Source: Microbacterium sp. (GTDB lineage: Bacteria; Actinomycetota; Actinomycetes; Actinomycetales; Microbacteriaceae). Taken from it: DNA of 64,000 bases. Positions within the stretch are counted from its first letter, which is position 1. Each line of letters opens with the position of its first letter. This document shows positions 16,532 to 24,917 of this stretch, one piece after another. Under the pieces are notes generated by a model. That model did not search any database, was not told the DNA's origin, and worked only from the letters and a program-made list of their open reading frames with translations. Position numbers and translations under genes: made by a program. The stretch covers positions 1 through 64,000 of the forward strand of contig PNMM01000002.1 in NCBI GenBank assembly GCA_013823625.1, given 5' to 3'.

Positions 16532-16825
16532 TCATCGTCTCGTGCCTCGACTTGTTCGCGGCCATTTGCGCAGCAACGACCGAATCGACAGGGCCACAGT
16601 CACTGAGAGCATGACAATCGCCGTGCCTAACGCCGCGACCGCTGAGCCGAGCGTACCTTCGCCCCATCGACCCCCTAATTCGATCGGAGCGCTCATGTTC
16701 CCACCCGACTCGATCCAGAGCGTCGCGAGGATGCTGACCACCACGGTGAGCACGACGGCGAGGACGGCTGCACCGGCGAGTTCACCCCACGGTTTCCGGT
16801 GCGGTTTGCGCCGAGGTCTACCCAC
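16532..16825 (-). CDS. Small two-helix membrane protein
   Basis: 97 residues with a very basic N-terminus (GRPRRKPHRKPWGE), two predicted membrane helices (AGAAVLAVVLTVVVSILATL and GSAVAALGTAIVMLSVTVAL) and a basic C-terminus, so both ends face the cytoplasm. No family recognised. Confidence 0.6.
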   Translation of the reverse strand: MGRPRRKPHRKPWGELAGAAVLAVVLTVVVSILATLWIESGGNMSAPIELGGRWGEGTLGSAVAALGTAIVMLSVTVALSIRSLLRKWPRTSRGTRR

Positions 16826-16910
16826 AGACGGACTCCTCGTTTGAAGACGACGTAACTATGGCGGACCTCGACCACGTTGCCGTTCTGGCCTTGCTGATTC
16901 GCTGCCTCAT

Positions 16911-17285
16911 TCACAACTCCCACGGCTCGACTCGGTCGCGGCCGAAAGCGAAGAGTCGATCCAGCCAACCCCGCCGAAAGCCATGGTGAGCGATCGCGAG
17001 AATCTTGCCAGTGACAAGCTCGATGTGCTCAGCCTCCGAGCCTGAGAACTGCTCCATCTCGCAAACCTTGAAGCGACCGACGTCAAGGTCAAAAGACCAG
17101 TCGTAGGCGGCAACCAATTCAACTGCCGCTCCCCGTCGGTTCGGAGGGCGGAATCGGGCCGTCGTCACGTGCCACTCTGGACCTCCGTCTGCGACGGCGA
17201 TGGACGTGCGAGGAAACCGTTGTGCGACTCTGCTCACAACCGACTCCACGAGTTGCCGCCCGCGATCGTCCTCGTTGATCGACAA
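16911..17285 (-). CDS. Hypothetical protein downstream of ychF
   Basis: 124 residues assuming the TTG at 17285 as start; no ATG or GTG is available upstream before the end of ychF 15 bp away, and GGCGAGGC precedes the TTG. An internal GTG would shorten it by 17 residues. The sequence contains WHVTTARFRPPNRRGAAVEL and EHIELVTGKILAIAHHGFRRGW. No family recognised. It may be co-transcribed with ychF. Confidence 0.55.
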   Translation of the reverse strand: MSINEDDRGRQLVESVVSRVAQRFPRTSIAVADGGPEWHVTTARFRPPNRRGAAVELVAAYDWSFDLDVGRFKVCEMEQFSGSEAEHIELVTGKILAIAHHGFRRGWLDRLFAFGRDRVEPWEL

Positions 17286-17299
17286 AGCCTCGCCCGCCG

Positions 17300-18373
17300 C
17301 TACACGTTGAAGCGGAACTCGACCACGTCGCCGTCTTGCATGACGTAGTCCTTGCCCTCGATGCGGGCCTTGCCCTTCGCGCGGGCCTCGGCGACCGAGC
17401 CGCAGGCGACGAGGTCGTCGAAGCCGACGACCTCGGCCTTGATGAAGCCGCGCTCGAAGTCGGTGTGGATGACACCCGCGGCTTGCGGGGCCTTCCAGCC
17501 CTTGCCGATGGTCCACGCGCGCGACTCTTTGGGTCCGGCGGTGAGGTAGGTCTGCAGCCCGAGGGTGTCGAAGCCGATGCGAGCCAACTGCGCGAGTCCG
17601 CTCTCGCTTTGACCGGTCGAGGCGAGGAGTTCGGCGGCGTCGGCGGCATCCATGCCGATCAGTTCGCTCTCGATCTTGGCGTCGAGGAAGACGGCCTTGG
17701 CGGGGGCGACGAGCGCGGCAAGCTCGGCCATGCGGGCGCTGTCGCCGAGCACGCCCTCGTCGACGTTGAACACATAGATGAAGGGCTTCGCGCTCAGGAG
17801 GCCGAGCTCGCGGATCGGCGAAGCGTCAAACCCGGCGGAGGAGAGGGTGGTGCCGGCGGAGAGCAGGGCCTGAGCATCCAGTGCCGCCTGAAGAACCGAG
17901 GGGTCTGCCTTCTTGCCCTTGACCTCTTTTTCGTAGCGCGGAATCGCCTTCTCGAGCGTCTGCAGGTCGGCGAGCATGAGCTCGGTGTTGATGGTCTCCA
18001 TGTCGCTGGCGGGGTCGACGGCTCCGGCGACGTGCACGACGTCGCTGTCGGTGAAGGCGCGCACGACCTGGGCGATCGCATCGGATTCGCGGATGTTCGC
18101 CAAGAACTGGTTGCCGAGGCCCTCGCCCTCGCTCGCACCCTTGACGATGCCCGCGATGTCGACGAACGACACGGCGGCGGGGAGGATGCGCTCGCTGCCG
18201 AAGATCTCGGCGAGAACCTTCAGGCGCTCGTCGGGCAACTCGACGACTCCGACGTTGGGCTCGATCGTGGCGAACGGGTAGTTCGCCGCGAGCACGTCGT
18301 TTTCGGTGAGCGCGTTGAAGAGGGTGGACTTGCCGACGTTGGGCAGGCCGACGATGCCGATAGTGAGAGCCAC
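17300..18373 (-). CDS. ychF: YchF/Obg-family ATPase
   Basis: 357 residues. G1 loop GLPNVGKST (about 9-17), DIAGIVKGASEGEG (G3 region, about 69-82) and the YchF-specific NVDE in place of NKxD (in FNVDEG), which switches preference from GTP to ATP. A C-terminal TGS domain follows (TYLTAGPKESRAWTIGKG ... GKDYVMQDGDVVEFRFNV). YchF binds ribosomes and acts in stress and redox response. GTG at 18373 is chosen because the family begins M-A-L-T-I; an ATG two codons earlier is possible. TAGACT eight bases upstream may be the -10 box, back to back with the alpha-galactosidase promoter. Confidence 0.96.
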   Translation of the reverse strand: MALTIGIVGLPNVGKSTLFNALTENDVLAANYPFATIEPNVGVVELPDERLKVLAEIFGSERILPAAVSFVDIAGIVKGASEGEGLGNQFLANIRESDAIAQVVRAFTDSDVVHVAGAVDPASDMETINTELMLADLQTLEKAIPRYEKEVKGKKADPSVLQAALDAQALLSAGTTLSSAGFDASPIRELGLLSAKPFIYVFNVDEGVLGDSARMAELAALVAPAKAVFLDAKIESELIGMDAADAAELLASTGQSESGLAQLARIGFDTLGLQTYLTAGPKESRAWTIGKGWKAPQAAGVIHTDFERGFIKAEVVGFDDLVACGSVAEARAKGKARIEGKDYVMQDGDVVEFRFNV

Positions 18374-18402
18374 GAGCATCTAGTCTAGGCGCGCCGCAAA
18401 GG

Positions 18403-18408
18403 TATGAT
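18403..18408 (+). promoter_or_regulatory. -10 box TATGAT of leaderless alpha-galactosidase mRNA
   Basis: TATGAT is followed by CTAAAGC and the ATG at 18416. The same TATGAT-N7-ATG arrangement occurs at the phytanoyl-CoA dioxygenase gene. Confidence 0.6.
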
Positions 18409-18415
18409 CTAAAGC

Positions 18416-20305
18416 ATGCCCCACGGCTTTGAGCGCATCGTCGCGCACCCCGAGCGTCTTGCCCACTCCGTCGAGTTGCCCGGCGACACGATCGTCGCGC
18501 GCCTGCGACTCGACGGCTGGCACGACGTGACCGTGCGGGTCCTGCATCCCTTCACGTGGGATGCGAAGTTTCGCGGCTTCCGCATCGACGAGCTCGCCAT
18601 CAGCCCCGCCCGGCCGCGCACGCTCGTGAGCGGCGCCTACTCGGTCGCCGACGCAGCCGCGCTCAACCACGACGCGGCGCACGGCACGCGCACGCCCTTC
18701 GACTTTCCCGAGGGCGAGATGCACGACGGCGTGCTCTACCGCACAGTCGGGCACTCCCCCGAGGCCCACGAGCGCTACCACGACGCCGCCGGATGGTGCA
18801 CGGTCGCGGGCCTCGACACCGACGGTCGGCGGGTCGCGCTCGCGACGGCGCTCAACCGGAGCGACTGCGTGCTGCTCGACCTGATGGCCGACGACCACGG
18901 ACTCACCGTGCAGACGCGCTTGCCGTGGCAAACCTTCCACCCCGCTGAGCTTCCGGCGACGGATTCCCTGCCGGGCCTGCTCGTGCGCCACGGTCTCGGC
19001 GACCACGAGACCGCCGAGGCCTGGCTGCGCGAGCTGCTCGCGGCGACGGTGCCGAGCCGCGCATCCGTCGCCCCGCCGCCCCTCATTGCCGATACCTGGG
19101 GATTCGGCACCGACATCGACGCGGACCGCGTGACGGCGTTCTTCGACGTGGCCGCGTCGCTCGGTGTCGAGGTCGTGACGATCGACAAGGGCTGGGAAGA
19201 CCACGTGGGCGACTGGTACGCGCAATCGGGATACGCAGGCGGAGTCGCCGGCATCGCCGCGCTCGCGCACGATCGCGGCATGCGCCTCGGCCTGTGGGTG
19301 GGCGCGGGCAACGCCTCGCCCGAGTCAGTGGTCGCAACCGCGCACCCCGACTGGCTCGCCACCTGGAACGGTCGGCACCAGATGGTCTCGCACCGCAACC
19401 ACTCGCTGTGCCTGGGGCACGAGCCCGCTCGCGATCACGTGCTCGCGTGCCTCGACCGACTCGTGCGCGACGGCGTCGACTGGCTGCTGCATGACTTCGA
19501 GACGATCAGCCGCTGCGACTCCGCGCACCACACGCACGACCCCGGAGCGGGCGAGGCGGCAGGAGTCGCCGGCTGGTACTCGGTGCTCGCGGCCCTGCGC
19601 GAGGCGCATCCCGACCTGCTCATCGAGAACTGCTGGAACGGCGGCAAACCCCTCGACCTGCAGATGATCGCGCACCACGACACCACGATCGGCGACGACT
19701 GGTGCCGCTCCGAAGAGAACCGGCTCGCGGCCCTCGGACTCGGCGTCTACCTGCCCTCGTCGTGGACGAGCAAGTACATGGGCGACGAGCCGCACCTGCC
19801 GCTGCGTGCCCAACTCGCCCCCTACCTCGTGGGCGGCCCATGGATTCTCATGGGCGACCTGCCGGGCTGGCCGGCTGAACAGCTCGCCGAGATGCAACGC
19901 GCGATCGCGATCTACCGCGCCTGGCGCACGACGGCGCTGGATGCTCACGCAGTGCCTCCCGTGCTCTCGAGCCTTCACGGCGCGGGTTCGGGGTCGCCCG
20001 TCGGACTCACGTCGGCGGGTGCTGCGGTGCCGGGCGCTGTCGCGGGTGTCACGGGCCTCGCGCTCACGCCCGGGCCGCGCGGCGAGCAGCTCGCCACGTT
20101 CGCGGTCTCTGAGGCCGGGGTCGGGCAGCTCGTGCGCTGGCATCCTGTGCTCGACGCGAGCGGCGCGGCCGGCGTCGAAACGTGGATCGTGCGGGACGAG
20201 TGGAGCGGCACCGAGCGCGACGTTGCCCGCGCTGAGCTTGAGGCGGGCATCCCGCTCGAGACGGCGAGCGCCGACGGGCTCGCGCTCAGCGTGCGCCCCG
20301 CATAG
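18416..20305 (+). CDS. GH36-type alpha-galactosidase/melibiase-like protein
   Basis: 629 residues. An N-terminal beta-sandwich (to about 210) is followed by a TIM barrel with the GH36/melibiase layout: DKGWEDHVGDWY, GLWVGAGNASPESV, WLLHDFETISRC (nucleophile-strand position, Asp in HDFE), LLIENCWNGGKPLDL (the EGCASGG-like strand) and TTIGDDWCRSEEN with the Asp pair expected for the acid/base. A C-terminal beta domain closes it. Hydrolysis of alpha-galactosides is likely, but the catalytic strand reads HDFE rather than the usual KWDxN, so the exact sugar is uncertain. No sugar transporter is adjacent. It lacks a signal peptide and is probably cytoplasmic. Confidence 0.82.
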   Translation: MPHGFERIVAHPERLAHSVELPGDTIVARLRLDGWHDVTVRVLHPFTWDAKFRGFRIDELAISPARPRTLVSGAYSVADAAALNHDAAHGTRTPFDFPEGEMHDGVLYRTVGHSPEAHERYHDAAGWCTVAGLDTDGRRVALATALNRSDCVLLDLMADDHGLTVQTRLPWQTFHPAELPATDSLPGLLVRHGLGDHETAEAWLRELLAATVPSRASVAPPPLIADTWGFGTDIDADRVTAFFDVAASLGVEVVTIDKGWEDHVGDWYAQSGYAGGVAGIAALAHDRGMRLGLWVGAGNASPESVVATAHPDWLATWNGRHQMVSHRNHSLCLGHEPARDHVLACLDRLVRDGVDWLLHDFETISRCDSAHHTHDPGAGEAAGVAGWYSVLAALREAHPDLLIENCWNGGKPLDLQMIAHHDTTIGDDWCRSEENRLAALGLGVYLPSSWTSKYMGDEPHLPLRAQLAPYLVGGPWILMGDLPGWPAEQLAEMQRAIAIYRAWRTTALDAHAVPPVLSSLHGAGSGSPVGLTSAGAAVPGAVAGVTGLALTPGPRGEQLATFAVSEAGVGQLVRWHPVLDASGAAGVETWIVRDEWSGTERDVARAELEAGIPLETASADGLALSVRPA

Positions 20306-20603
20306 TTTGGGGGCCACTAGCGTCATGCGGTGAGTCTGCCGCCTCAGGATCGTCACTTGCCCCGCAATGTGTGTCCTTCGCACAAGATTCGGCGGTGCAC
20401 GCGCTACTTCAGTAGGACCTCTATCGGGGGGACGGCCTCCTCGTCCGCCCGCGTCGTGCCACGCGACAATGTCGATTGGACGATCCAACTGCTCAGCGAA
20501 AAGATGAACCAACCGGGGAAGCTCCGACGACTCGAATCAGCCGCGAGCCAAGAATCCATTGCAAGCGCCAGACTTGAAGGAAAAGCCGTCGACGGTAGCC
20601 GAG
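20306..20603. other. 298-bp gap between alpha-galactosidase and SEC-C gene
   Basis: Lower GC than its surroundings. The first 150 bases hold nothing I can support. The last 100 contain a short plus-strand frame described separately. No terminator with a clear stem was seen. Confidence 0.4.
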
Positions 20604-20632
20604 CTAGGGTCTCTTGCGCTTCGGCATCGTGA
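20504..20632 (+). CDS. Small ORF with Fic-antitoxin-like motif, doubtful
   Basis: 42 codons from the ATG at 20504 (longer with an upstream GTG at 20330). It contains E-S-I-A-S-A-R-L-E-G-K, which fits the S/T-x-x-x-E-G/N inhibitory helix of Fic antitoxins such as VbhA and the common R-L-E-G ending of small antitoxins. The first half of any longer frame does not look coding, and the 3' end overlaps the convergent SEC-C gene by 29 bases. It may be an antitoxin fragment left by a rearrangement, or chance. Confidence 0.25.
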   Translation: MNQPGKLRRLESAASQESIASARLEGKAVDGSRARVSCASAS

Positions 20633-22121
20633 ACAGGAAGGCTGCCTCTCTTCGCTGGTTCAGACGTTCCCCGATGGCAGGGCTTATGGAGCCCAGCAGG
20701 CCCAAGGCGCCGGCGGCGATTCCGGCGACACCGCCGGCAGAACCCACCATCAGACCGAGTCCACCTGCTACGGCGGGCGCCGCGAACCCCAGAGCGCGAG
20801 ACGTCCGCATTCGTCTCTCGAGTACCCGGGAGGCCTGTTCGATGTCCGCGGCAACCGCGCGGATCGAGGAGATCTGCGTAGGGAAGTCCGGTGCAGCTTC
20901 CATAGCGATGCGGACGCGCGCGCGAAGGTCCTCAACCGCTTCTTCCGCCGACAACATGCGCGCAAGATCTTTCGCCCCCAGGTTGGACAGTTCCGGGACG
21001 CCAGCCCACAGGGTCGCGTTGACCAAACTGGGTTCGTGTAGGCCCCTACGCTGAAGCACGCGCGCCTCGAAAGGCGAGGCGGCCACGTACTCGGCCCCAA
21101 GCACATCAGCGACAACGAGCCGTTGCTCGGTGCGCTGGAGGTAAGTAGCCAGGGCGCGATCGGTCTCCTGCCGAATCCAAGCTGAATAGTCATGTGCGGG
21201 GTCGTAAGGCTGGAGCATTCGAAAGCCGACCCTACGGTCGTCGACGGCGCCCGACGATGGATCGAAGTGGCCGTAGAACCACATGTGTTGAACGGTGTCG
21301 AAGTCATCGATTGCGTTGATGAACAAGACCTCGCGGGCCGATGGCCCTTCGACAACCAACTGTGATCGGACAAACTGCACAAGGCTCTCGTTGGCGAGCG
21401 CCCGTTTAGCTGCTTTCTGGATCGAGTCGCCGCCGATGTACTGCGCCACACCGTCGGGTACGGGGATCACGTGACCCGCACCAATGAGGTGCTCGTACTC
21501 GAGTTCTTCGAGAGCTAGCGCTCGCAGTCTTCGGGCAGTCGGTTCTGAGCGCAGCGCGTCGACGAGGCGGTCGGGGTACAGCACATGGTCCGCGAGAAGC
21601 AGAGTGCGACCGATGAGCTGATTGACCGGTAACTCCTCGTTCCAAATGATGGTGCGTCGCGGGGTCGACTGACGAAGAGCGGCAGAGGTCTTCCAAGCAT
21701 CGACCGCGAAAACAGCGACTGCCGCGGCCACGTTGTCGTTGAGGGGCCGTTCCGAGTCAGGAAGTGCCGCCAGCTCACGCAACAGAGCAAGCCGCGCGCG
21801 TCCGAGCTCGGGCGCTGTCGCGGACTCTTCATCTGGGGTCGATGACGCCACGGCACGATCAAAGGCGCTTGCACTAAGCGGTCGGGGCGTGGGCCCCTTC
21901 GGCGGCAGGGAAAGGGGTGTGCCAGCAGGCATCATCGAAGGAATGGCCGCCCTTGCGAGCCGGACATCGGGGCTCAGGCTGATGAACTCGTCGTCGTCCG
22001 GGCTCACAGGTGCTCCTGGCTGGTGACGCGGCGACGCGAAACGCTCATGGCAGAGTCGATACGCCTTGCCGGAACCGCACCAACACGGGTCTTGCCGATC
22101 GAACGGCGCAAGCGGATCCAC
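20604..22121 (-). CDS. SEC-C motif protein with C-terminal hydrophobic domain
   Basis: 505 residues. A SEC-C zinc motif stands at the very N-terminus (DPCWCGSGKAYRLCH; ligands Cys13, Cys15, Cys24, His25), as found in SecA tails and many stand-alone proteins. The middle 350 residues match nothing I know. Near the C-terminus a helical region (EEAVEDLRARVRIAMEAAPD) is followed by two Gly/Ala-rich hydrophobic stretches (GFAAPAVAGGLGLMVGSAGG and VAGIAAGALGLLGSISPAIG) like those of membrane-active proteins, then a basic end. Codon use is less GC-biased than in housekeeping neighbours, in keeping with acquired DNA. Role unknown. Confidence 0.78.
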   Translation of the reverse strand: MDPLAPFDRQDPCWCGSGKAYRLCHERFASPRHQPGAPVSPDDDEFISLSPDVRLARAAIPSMMPAGTPLSLPPKGPTPRPLSASAFDRAVASSTPDEESATAPELGRARLALLRELAALPDSERPLNDNVAAAVAVFAVDAWKTSAALRQSTPRRTIIWNEELPVNQLIGRTLLLADHVLYPDRLVDALRSEPTARRLRALALEELEYEHLIGAGHVIPVPDGVAQYIGGDSIQKAAKRALANESLVQFVRSQLVVEGPSAREVLFINAIDDFDTVQHMWFYGHFDPSSGAVDDRRVGFRMLQPYDPAHDYSAWIRQETDRALATYLQRTEQRLVVADVLGAEYVAASPFEARVLQRRGLHEPSLVNATLWAGVPELSNLGAKDLARMLSAEEAVEDLRARVRIAMEAAPDFPTQISSIRAVAADIEQASRVLERRMRTSRALGFAAPAVAGGLGLMVGSAGGVAGIAAGALGLLGSISPAIGERLNQRREAAFLFTMPKRKRP

Positions 22122-22239
22122 TCCCTCAGGCTACCCACTCAGGCGTTCGCGTTCGAGATTCCTTCATTCACTGAGGACACATTGCCCGTGAGTCCCGCAG
22201 CGTCTCGCACTGGTCTGCCGCGCGGCGAGTTGCGCACCC

Positions 22240-23277
22240 CTAGGCGAGCGAGGGCACGACCTCTGCGTCGACCACGGGCATCACGTGCTTCACGATCGCC
22301 TCGAGAATGCGAGCGTTGAACTCGACGCCGAGTTGGTTGGGCACCGTGACGAGCAGCGTGTCAGCATCCCGAACCGCCGCATCGCGCGCGAGCTCGGCGG
22401 CGATCACGTCGGGCTCGCCGATGTATGAGCGGCCGAAGCGCGATTGCGCTCCGTCGAGCATGCCCACCTGGTCGCGCTGCGGCCCCTGCGCTTGCACGCC
22501 GAAGTAGTACTGCGTCTCGTCGTCGATGATGGGCAGGATGCTCCGGCTCACCGACACCCGCGGCGCACGCGTGTGCCCGGCTGCAGCCCACGCTGACCGG
22601 AACATCGCGATTTGCTCGGCCTGCAGCTCATCGAACGGCACGCCCGTGTCTTCTGTCAGCAGCGTCGAGCTCATGAGGTTCATGCCCTGCTCGGCGGTCC
22701 ACGCGGCGGTGGCGCGCGTTCCGGCACCCCACCAGATGCGGTCGGCGAGGCCCGGCGACTGCGGGGTCACCGACTGAGGTTTATCCGTACCGATTGCGCG
22801 CGGGTTGCCCGGGGCGAATCCTTCGCCGTCGATCGCGCGGCGGAACAGCTCGGTGTGCTCGCGGGCCATGTCGGCATCACTCTGCCCTTCAGCGGGCGCG
22901 TAGCCGAACGAGCGCCAGCCGTCGATGACGTTCTCGGGTGACCCCCGACTGATGCCGAGTTGCAGTCGGCCGCCGCTGATGAGGTCGGTCGCTCCGGCTT
23001 GCTCGGCGAGCGCCCACGGGTTTTCGTAGCGCATGTCGATGACGCCCGTGCCGAGCTCGATGCGGCTCGTGCGGGCCGCCGCCGCCGCCATCATCGGGAA
23101 CGGGTTCGAGTGGTTCTGGGCGAAGTGGTGCACGCGATAGAACGCGCCGTCGACGCCGACCTCTTCGGCGGCGACCGCGAGCTCGACGCCCTGCAGCAGA
23201 GCCTCGCCGCCCGTGCGCGTGCGCGAGCCGGTGACGCCCATCCAGTTGCCGAACGACAAGAACCCGAGCTTCGTCAT
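22240..23277 (-). CDS. LLM class (luciferase-like) flavin-dependent oxidoreductase
   Basis: 345 residues with the bacterial luciferase-like TIM barrel: LGFLSFGNWMGVTGS at the start, GVDGAFYRVHHFAQNHSNPF (His pair), RIELGTGVIDMRYENPWALAEQAGATDLISGGRLQLGISRGSP and RYIGEP-type phosphate loop (FGRSYIGEPDVIAAEL). Such enzymes use FMNH2 (or F420) to oxidise alkanes, sulfonates or other small molecules, and the substrate cannot be told here. ATG at 23277 gives the family start. It is the second gene after EamA on the same strand, 28 bp downstream. Confidence 0.88.
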   Translation of the reverse strand: MTKLGFLSFGNWMGVTGSRTRTGGEALLQGVELAVAAEEVGVDGAFYRVHHFAQNHSNPFPMMAAAAARTSRIELGTGVIDMRYENPWALAEQAGATDLISGGRLQLGISRGSPENVIDGWRSFGYAPAEGQSDADMAREHTELFRRAIDGEGFAPGNPRAIGTDKPQSVTPQSPGLADRIWWGAGTRATAAWTAEQGMNLMSSTLLTEDTGVPFDELQAEQIAMFRSAWAAAGHTRAPRVSVSRSILPIIDDETQYYFGVQAQGPQRDQVGMLDGAQSRFGRSYIGEPDVIAAELARDAAVRDADTLLVTVPNQLGVEFNARILEAIVKHVMPVVDAEVVPSLA

Positions 23278-23305
23278 GCTCAGGTCAATGCGTGTGCATG
23301 CAGAA

Positions 23306-24256
23306 CTATTCCCTCGCGGGAGCCTCGGCAGCAGCATCCGTCGCCGCCACCTTCAAGGCCTGAACCTCGTCAGCCGTGATCGTCGCCCCGGGCCGCGTCG
23401 TGAGGTAGACGCCCGCGAGAACGATGAGCCCGCCGATGACCTGCCAGATGGTGAGCGCGTCACCGAGCGCGACCGCGATGATCGCCGTGAAGACGGGCAG
23501 CAGGTTGAGGAAAACGCCCGTGCGCGAGGGGCCGAGCTGCGTGACGGCGACGTTCCACAGCAGGTAGGCGAGCGCGCTCGGGAACACGATGATGATCGCG
23601 AGCCCCCACCAGCCTTCAGCCGAGGGCTGAGCCTGAATCCCCACGAGAGCCATGACGGGCGCGAGCATGAGCGCGCTCATGCCCACTTGCACAGTGGTCG
23701 CCGTGATCGGCGGCGTCTGGATGCGCCGGCTGATGATCACATAGGCCGTCCACGCGAGAATCGCCCCGAGAATGAGCAGGTCACCGACCGCGACACTCAC
23801 GTCGGCGAGACCGCCCGAGCCGCCGAGCAGCACGACAATCACGACGCCGACGAACGAGATGGCGATGCCGAGCACTCCGCCACGACGGATGCGCTCCCCC
23901 AGCACCACGACCGCCGCGAGCGCAATGACCGCCGGGTTGATGGCGCTGATCACACTCGCGTTGACCGGCGAGGTGGTGTCGAGCGCTGCGTACAGCAGCA
24001 GGGTGTAGCCGACCATGCCCAGCACGGCCTGGACAATGTGAATCCACCACTCCCGCGCCGCGAGCTTCCACTTGTCGAGGCGGTCGCGCTCGATCCACAG
24101 GGTGATGACGAGCAGAATCGGAAAGGCTCCGAGCCACCGGAAGAACGTGAGCTCAAGCGGCGTGAACTCGGCAATGACGCGGTCGCCGACGACAAAGTTC
24201 ATCGCCCAGAAGAGCTGGGCGAGCACGGCGGGCGAATAGCGTCGGAGCAAGTGCAC
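23306..24256 (-). CDS. EamA/DMT-superfamily transporter
   Basis: 316 residues with ten predicted membrane helices in two EamA repeats (first around AQLFWAMNFVVGDRVIAEF, second around GDLLILGAILAWTAYVIISR), ending in a cytoplasmic Ala-rich tail. Members export metabolites such as amino acids or nucleosides. GTG start at 24256 is backed by TAGCCT six bases upstream. Divergent from the exonuclease gene and upstream of the flavin oxidoreductase. Confidence 0.9.
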   Translation of the reverse strand: MHLLRRYSPAVLAQLFWAMNFVVGDRVIAEFTPLELTFFRWLGAFPILLVITLWIERDRLDKWKLAAREWWIHIVQAVLGMVGYTLLLYAALDTTSPVNASVISAINPAVIALAAVVVLGERIRRGGVLGIAISFVGVVIVVLLGGSGGLADVSVAVGDLLILGAILAWTAYVIISRRIQTPPITATTVQVGMSALMLAPVMALVGIQAQPSAEGWWGLAIIIVFPSALAYLLWNVAVTQLGPSRTGVFLNLLPVFTAIIAVALGDALTIWQVIGGLIVLAGVYLTTRPGATITADEVQALKVAATDAAAEAPARE

Positions 24257-24262
24257 GTCACC

Positions 24263-24268
24263 AGGCTA
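24263..24268 (-). promoter_or_regulatory. -10 box TAGCCT before EamA gene
   Basis: Minus-strand TAGCCT, then GGTGAC, then the GTG at 24256. Confidence 0.5.
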
Positions 24269-24323
24269 GGCCCGCGCGGCGTGCCCGAGGGCCCGCGTCG
24301 GCGGCTCATGCGAGCATCATGAC

Positions 24324-24917
24324 GTGCCCCTGAACTTCACCGCCATCGACTTCGAGACCGCCAACAACCACGCGGCCTCAGCGTGCTCGGTGGGGCTCGT
24401 GAAGGTGCGCGACGGCAAGGTCGTTGATCGGGCGGGCTGGCTCATTCGCCCGCCGTTCGGCTTCGACGACATGCTCGAGTGGAACACGCGCATCCACGGC
24501 ATCACCGCCGACGACATCATCGACGCGCCCCTGTGGGCCGATCAGGTGGATGCCCTCATCGCGTTCGTCGACGGCGACACCCTCGCGGCTCACAACGCGG
24601 GGTTCGACATGGGCGTGTTGAGCGCGGCGCAGCAGGCGAGCGCGCTCGAAGTGCCGAGCCTTTCGTACGTGTGCAGTCTGCGGATTGCCCGCAAGACCTA
24701 CCACCTCGACTCCTACCGCCTGCCGGTTGCCGCGATGGCGGCGGGCTTCGAAGACTTCGCGCACCACGATGCCCTCGCCGACGCTGAGGCGTGTGCCGCG
24801 ATCATCGTGCACGCGGCGAAGCGGCACGACGTCACCGAACTGGCCGAGCTCGCGCGCGCGTGCGGCACGAGCCTCGGCCGCACGGGCGCGCCGGCGACAG
24901 CCGACGCGACGGGCTAG
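24324..24917 (+). CDS. DnaQ-like DEDDh 3'-5' exonuclease
   Basis: 197 residues. The DEDDh catalytic set is visible: FTAIDFET (Asp9, Glu11), LAAHNAGFDMGV (Asp of Exo II), and HHDALADAEA (His and Asp of Exo III). Length and sequence fit stand-alone epsilon-like exonucleases rather than the DNA polymerase III subunit with its long C-terminus. It probably trims DNA or RNA in repair. GTG start. The stop overlaps the end of the convergent lipoprotein gene by four bases. Confidence 0.88.
   Translation: MPLNFTAIDFETANNHAASACSVGLVKVRDGKVVDRAGWLIRPPFGFDDMLEWNTRIHGITADDIIDAPLWADQVDALIAFVDGDTLAAHNAGFDMGVLSAAQQASALEVPSLSYVCSLRIARKTYHLDSYRLPVAAMAAGFEDFAHHDALADAEACAAIIVHAAKRHDVTELAELARACGTSLGRTGAPATADATG

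Noticed and set aside
13209-22121. Prophage or integrative element
   Set aside because: No integrase, phage structural gene, transposase or flanking att repeats; ychF and the galactosidase interrupt the accessory genes.
23213-24322. Plus-strand 369-codon frame
   Set aside because: Antisense to the EamA transporter and part of the flavin oxidoreductase; Asp/Arg/His-rich composition typical of high-GC shadow frames.
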